This document shows, piece after piece, positions 62,142 to 64,000 of a DNA stretch of 64,000 nt. The notes beneath the pieces are model-generated. The model searched no databases. It had not been told where the DNA came from and was given only the letters and a program-made list of their open reading frames with translations. Each line of letters begins with the position of its first letter. Position 1 is the first letter of the stretch. Source of the stretch: Lacinutrix sp. C3R15 (GTDB lineage: Bacteria > Bacteroidota > Bacteroidia > Flavobacteriales > Flavobacteriaceae); assembly GCF_018860825.1 (NCBI RefSeq), contig NZ_JAHKPZ010000034.1, positions 62,001 to 126,000 on the forward strand. The letters are read 5' to 3'. The translations under genes and the position numbers were made by a program.

Positions 62142-63908
62142 TTAATGCTCTGAAGCTTCACCTGCTCCTGAAGGTATTCTTATACTTTCTACCATATCTT
62201 GCACATTTTGAGGTGGTGCTGGAGTCATTCTTGAAACAACAACCGAAATCACAATATTTACACACATTGCTACAGTACCAAATCCTTCTGGAGAAGTACC
62301 AAACCACCAATCTGCACTTGTACCACCACCAAACATGTTGAGTTTAAATTTCATCATATAAAACAGCATTAATACGATACCTACTACCATTCCTGAGATA
62401 GCACCTTGACTGTTCATACGCTTATCAAAAATTCCTAAAATAATAGCAGGAAAAAAAGATGCTGCTGCAAGACCAAAGGCCAATGCGACGACTGCTGCTA
62501 CAAATCCTGGTGGATTAATACCAAAATAACCTGCAATTAAGATGGCAACAAAAATGGAAATTCTTGCTGCTGTTAACTCTCCTTTATCCGAAATATTTGG
62601 TTTTAATTGTTTTTTAATTAAATCATGAGAAATAGAAGTTGAAATTACCAATAACAATCCAGCTGCTGTAGACAATGCTGCTGCTAAACCACCAGCTGCG
62701 ACTAATGCAATCACCCAATTAGGAAGATTTGCAATTTCCGGATTTGCCAATACCATAATATCTCTATCTACATACAATTCATTTTCTGCAGCACTAGCAT
62801 TAGTAATCATACGCTCTCCATGAGCTCCTCTTGCATCTGTATAATCTGGTTTTTTACTAGATAAAGCGGCTCCTGCTACGTATTGAATTTTACCGTCACC
62901 ATTTTTATCTGCCCAAGCAATTAAACCTGTGTTTTCCCAGTTTTTAAACCATTCTGGAATTTCTGTATATTCTTTATTACTTACTGTTTCAATTAAGTTT
63001 GTTCTAGAAAATACTGCAATTGCTGGTGCTGTAGTATATAAAATAGCAATTAAAAATAATGCGTATCCAGCAGATTTACGTGCATCTTTTACTTTAGGCA
63101 CTGTAAAGAAACGCACAATTACGTGAGGTAATCCTGCTGTTCCTGTCATTAAAGCTAAAGTAATTGCAAAAACATCCCAAGTAGATTTTGTTCCGCTAGT
63201 ATATTCGTTAAAACCGAGTTCTGTATGTAGTTTATCTAATTTATCTAATAAAAACTCACCACCTTCAAGGGTACCTCCCATTCCTATTTGCGGTATAATA
63301 TTTCCTGTCATTTGCATAGAGATAAAAAACGCAGGAACCATAAAGGCAAAGATTAACACACAGTATTGTGCTACTTGCGTATATGTAATTCCTTTCATAC
63401 CACCTAATAATGCAAAAGTTAGCACTACAGTCATTCCTATAATTACCCCTAAATTAATATCTACTTGTAAGAATTGCGAAAACACAATACCTACACCACG
63501 CATTTGGCCTGCAACGTAGGTAAAGGATACAATTAAAGCACAAATTACGGCAACTGTTCTAGCAGTATTAGAGTAATATCTATCTCCAATAAAATCTGGT
63601 ACAGTAAATTTACCAAACTTACGCAAATAAGGTGCTAGTAGTAATGCCAGAAGCACGTATCCGCCTGTCCAACCCATCAAATACACAGAACCATCATAAC
63701 CTGCAAAGGATATAATTCCTGCCATACTAATAAAGGAGGCAGCACTCATCCAATCGGCTGCTGTTGCCATACCATTAGCTAAAGGAGAAACCCCTCCACC
63801 AGCAACATAAAATTCTTTAGTTGAGCCAGCTCTAGCCCAAATTGCGATTCCAAAATATAAGGCAAAAGTAATTCCTACTAATAACCAGGTCCAAGTTTGT
63901 ACACTCAT
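62142..63908 (-). CDS. actP: sodium:solute symporter, acetate permease-like (ActP/VC_2705 type)
   Basis: 588 residues with about 13 helices. N-terminal FYVAGGGVSPLANGMATAADWMSAASFISMAG is the SSS-family sodium-site region, quoted by its first and last parts. An EF-hand-like loop DKNGDGKIQYV (~330) sits in a large periplasmic insert, as in VC_2705-type carriers. The cluster with Acs and PrpE suggests uptake of acetate or propionate with Na+. It is the first complete gene of the cluster on the minus strand. Confidence 0.85.
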   Translation of the reverse strand: MSVQTWTWLLVGITFALYFGIAIWARAGSTKEFYVAGGGVSPLANGMATAADWMSAASFISMAGIISFAGYDGSVYLMGWTGGYVLLALLLAPYLRKFGKFTVPDFIGDRYYSNTARTVAVICALIVSFTYVAGQMRGVGIVFSQFLQVDINLGVIIGMTVVLTFALLGGMKGITYTQVAQYCVLIFAFMVPAFFISMQMTGNIIPQIGMGGTLEGGEFLLDKLDKLHTELGFNEYTSGTKSTWDVFAITLALMTGTAGLPHVIVRFFTVPKVKDARKSAGYALFLIAILYTTAPAIAVFSRTNLIETVSNKEYTEIPEWFKNWENTGLIAWADKNGDGKIQYVAGAALSSKKPDYTDARGAHGERMITNASAAENELYVDRDIMVLANPEIANLPNWVIALVAAGGLAAALSTAAGLLLVISTSISHDLIKKQLKPNISDKGELTAARISIFVAILIAGYFGINPPGFVAAVVALAFGLAAASFFPAIILGIFDKRMNSQGAISGMVVGIVLMLFYMMKFKLNMFGGGTSADWWFGTSPEGFGTVAMCVNIVISVVVSRMTPAPPQNVQDMVESIRIPSGAGEASEH

Positions 63909-63952
63909 AATATTTTTATTTTTTTAGGTTTGAATTAAATTTTAAAATGCTA

Positions 63953-64000
63953 TTAAAACGATTGCTCTACCAAATAATAATTTTGGAATTCACGTTTAAA
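63953..64000 (-). CDS. possible C-terminal end of an upstream gene
   Basis: On the minus strand the frame from base 64000 to the TAA at 63953 is open and reads FKREFQNYYLVEQSF; the other two frames close within 33 bases. It would be the tail of a gene 45 bp upstream of the symporter gene. At 15 residues no family can be named. Confidence 0.3.
   Translation of the reverse strand, partial: FKREFQNYYLVEQSF

Overview
The window is about 64 kb of AT-rich DNA from a member of the Bacteroidota, most likely a marine Flavobacteriaceae. The evidence is the flavobacterial -7 promoter element TAnnTTTG in front of many genes, type IX secretion C-terminal domains, a TPR-membrane-LuxR regulator, a DUF4294 lipoprotein-like gene, and protein sequences typical of that family. 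I saw no rRNA, tRNA, CRISPR array, transposase or integrase.

Layout. 1-7.5 kb: end of an ACR3 arsenite exporter, a four-helix sensor-like membrane protein, an outer-membrane barrel, a J-domain/KTSC protein, a HlyIII-type membrane protein with a DUF4294 protein, an M42 aminopeptidase, a class-V aminotransferase-fold enzyme and a Nudix hydrolase. 7.7-12.0 kb: a minus-strand accessory cassette made of a WYL-domain regulator, two very small proteins, a 681-residue multidomain protein and an HNH-like nuclease. Near-identical imperfect palindromes AAACAGACA-N5-TGTCCGTTT lie at both ends of the effector genes. This resembles WYL-regulated phage-defence loci but matches no system I can name. 12-20.5 kb: flippase, PrsW protease, a three-gene acyl-CoA (probably propionyl-CoA) carboxylase operon, an APH-fold kinase and an ABC exporter. 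20.6-25.6 kb: a nitrogen-metabolism block in which an NtrB/NtrC-like pair precedes a strong sigma-54 promoter motif driving a small Cys protein, glutamate dehydrogenase, a GreA-like protein and a small protein. 25.8-33.4 kb: two large tandem paralogous secreted beta-propeller (BNR/sortilin-like) proteins, a TPR-LuxR regulator and a DinB-like protein. 33.4-38.5 kb: Bcr/CflA transporter, proline-iminopeptidase-like lipoprotein, and a DUF294 signalling nucleotidyltransferase with a DEDDh exonuclease.

38.5-52.6 kb is an accessory array. Its genes all lie on the minus strand and are functionally unrelated: a hypothetical, an SH3 protein, a copper-resistance operon, a SUKH-like protein, a degenerate double-ABC ATPase, an esterase, an amino-acid permease and an OLD-like nuclease. 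Nearly every gene is followed at its stop codon by a ~120-140 bp structured repeat. These repeats share conserved outer arms and a central hairpin whose stem changes sequence but keeps pairing. Two ~330 bp copies of a second, non-coding repeat bracket the upper half, and ~90 bp imperfect direct repeats flank the copper operon. The organisation looks like an integron cassette array, but no integrase is visible.

52.7-64 kb returns to core genes: fatty-acid desaturase, Crp-type regulator, and an acetate/propionate uptake and activation cluster (acs, a prpE-like ligase, a response regulator, an SSS-transporter/histidine-kinase fusion, a small membrane subunit and an ActP-like symporter). With the propionyl-CoA carboxylase operon this suggests active short-chain fatty acid assimilation.
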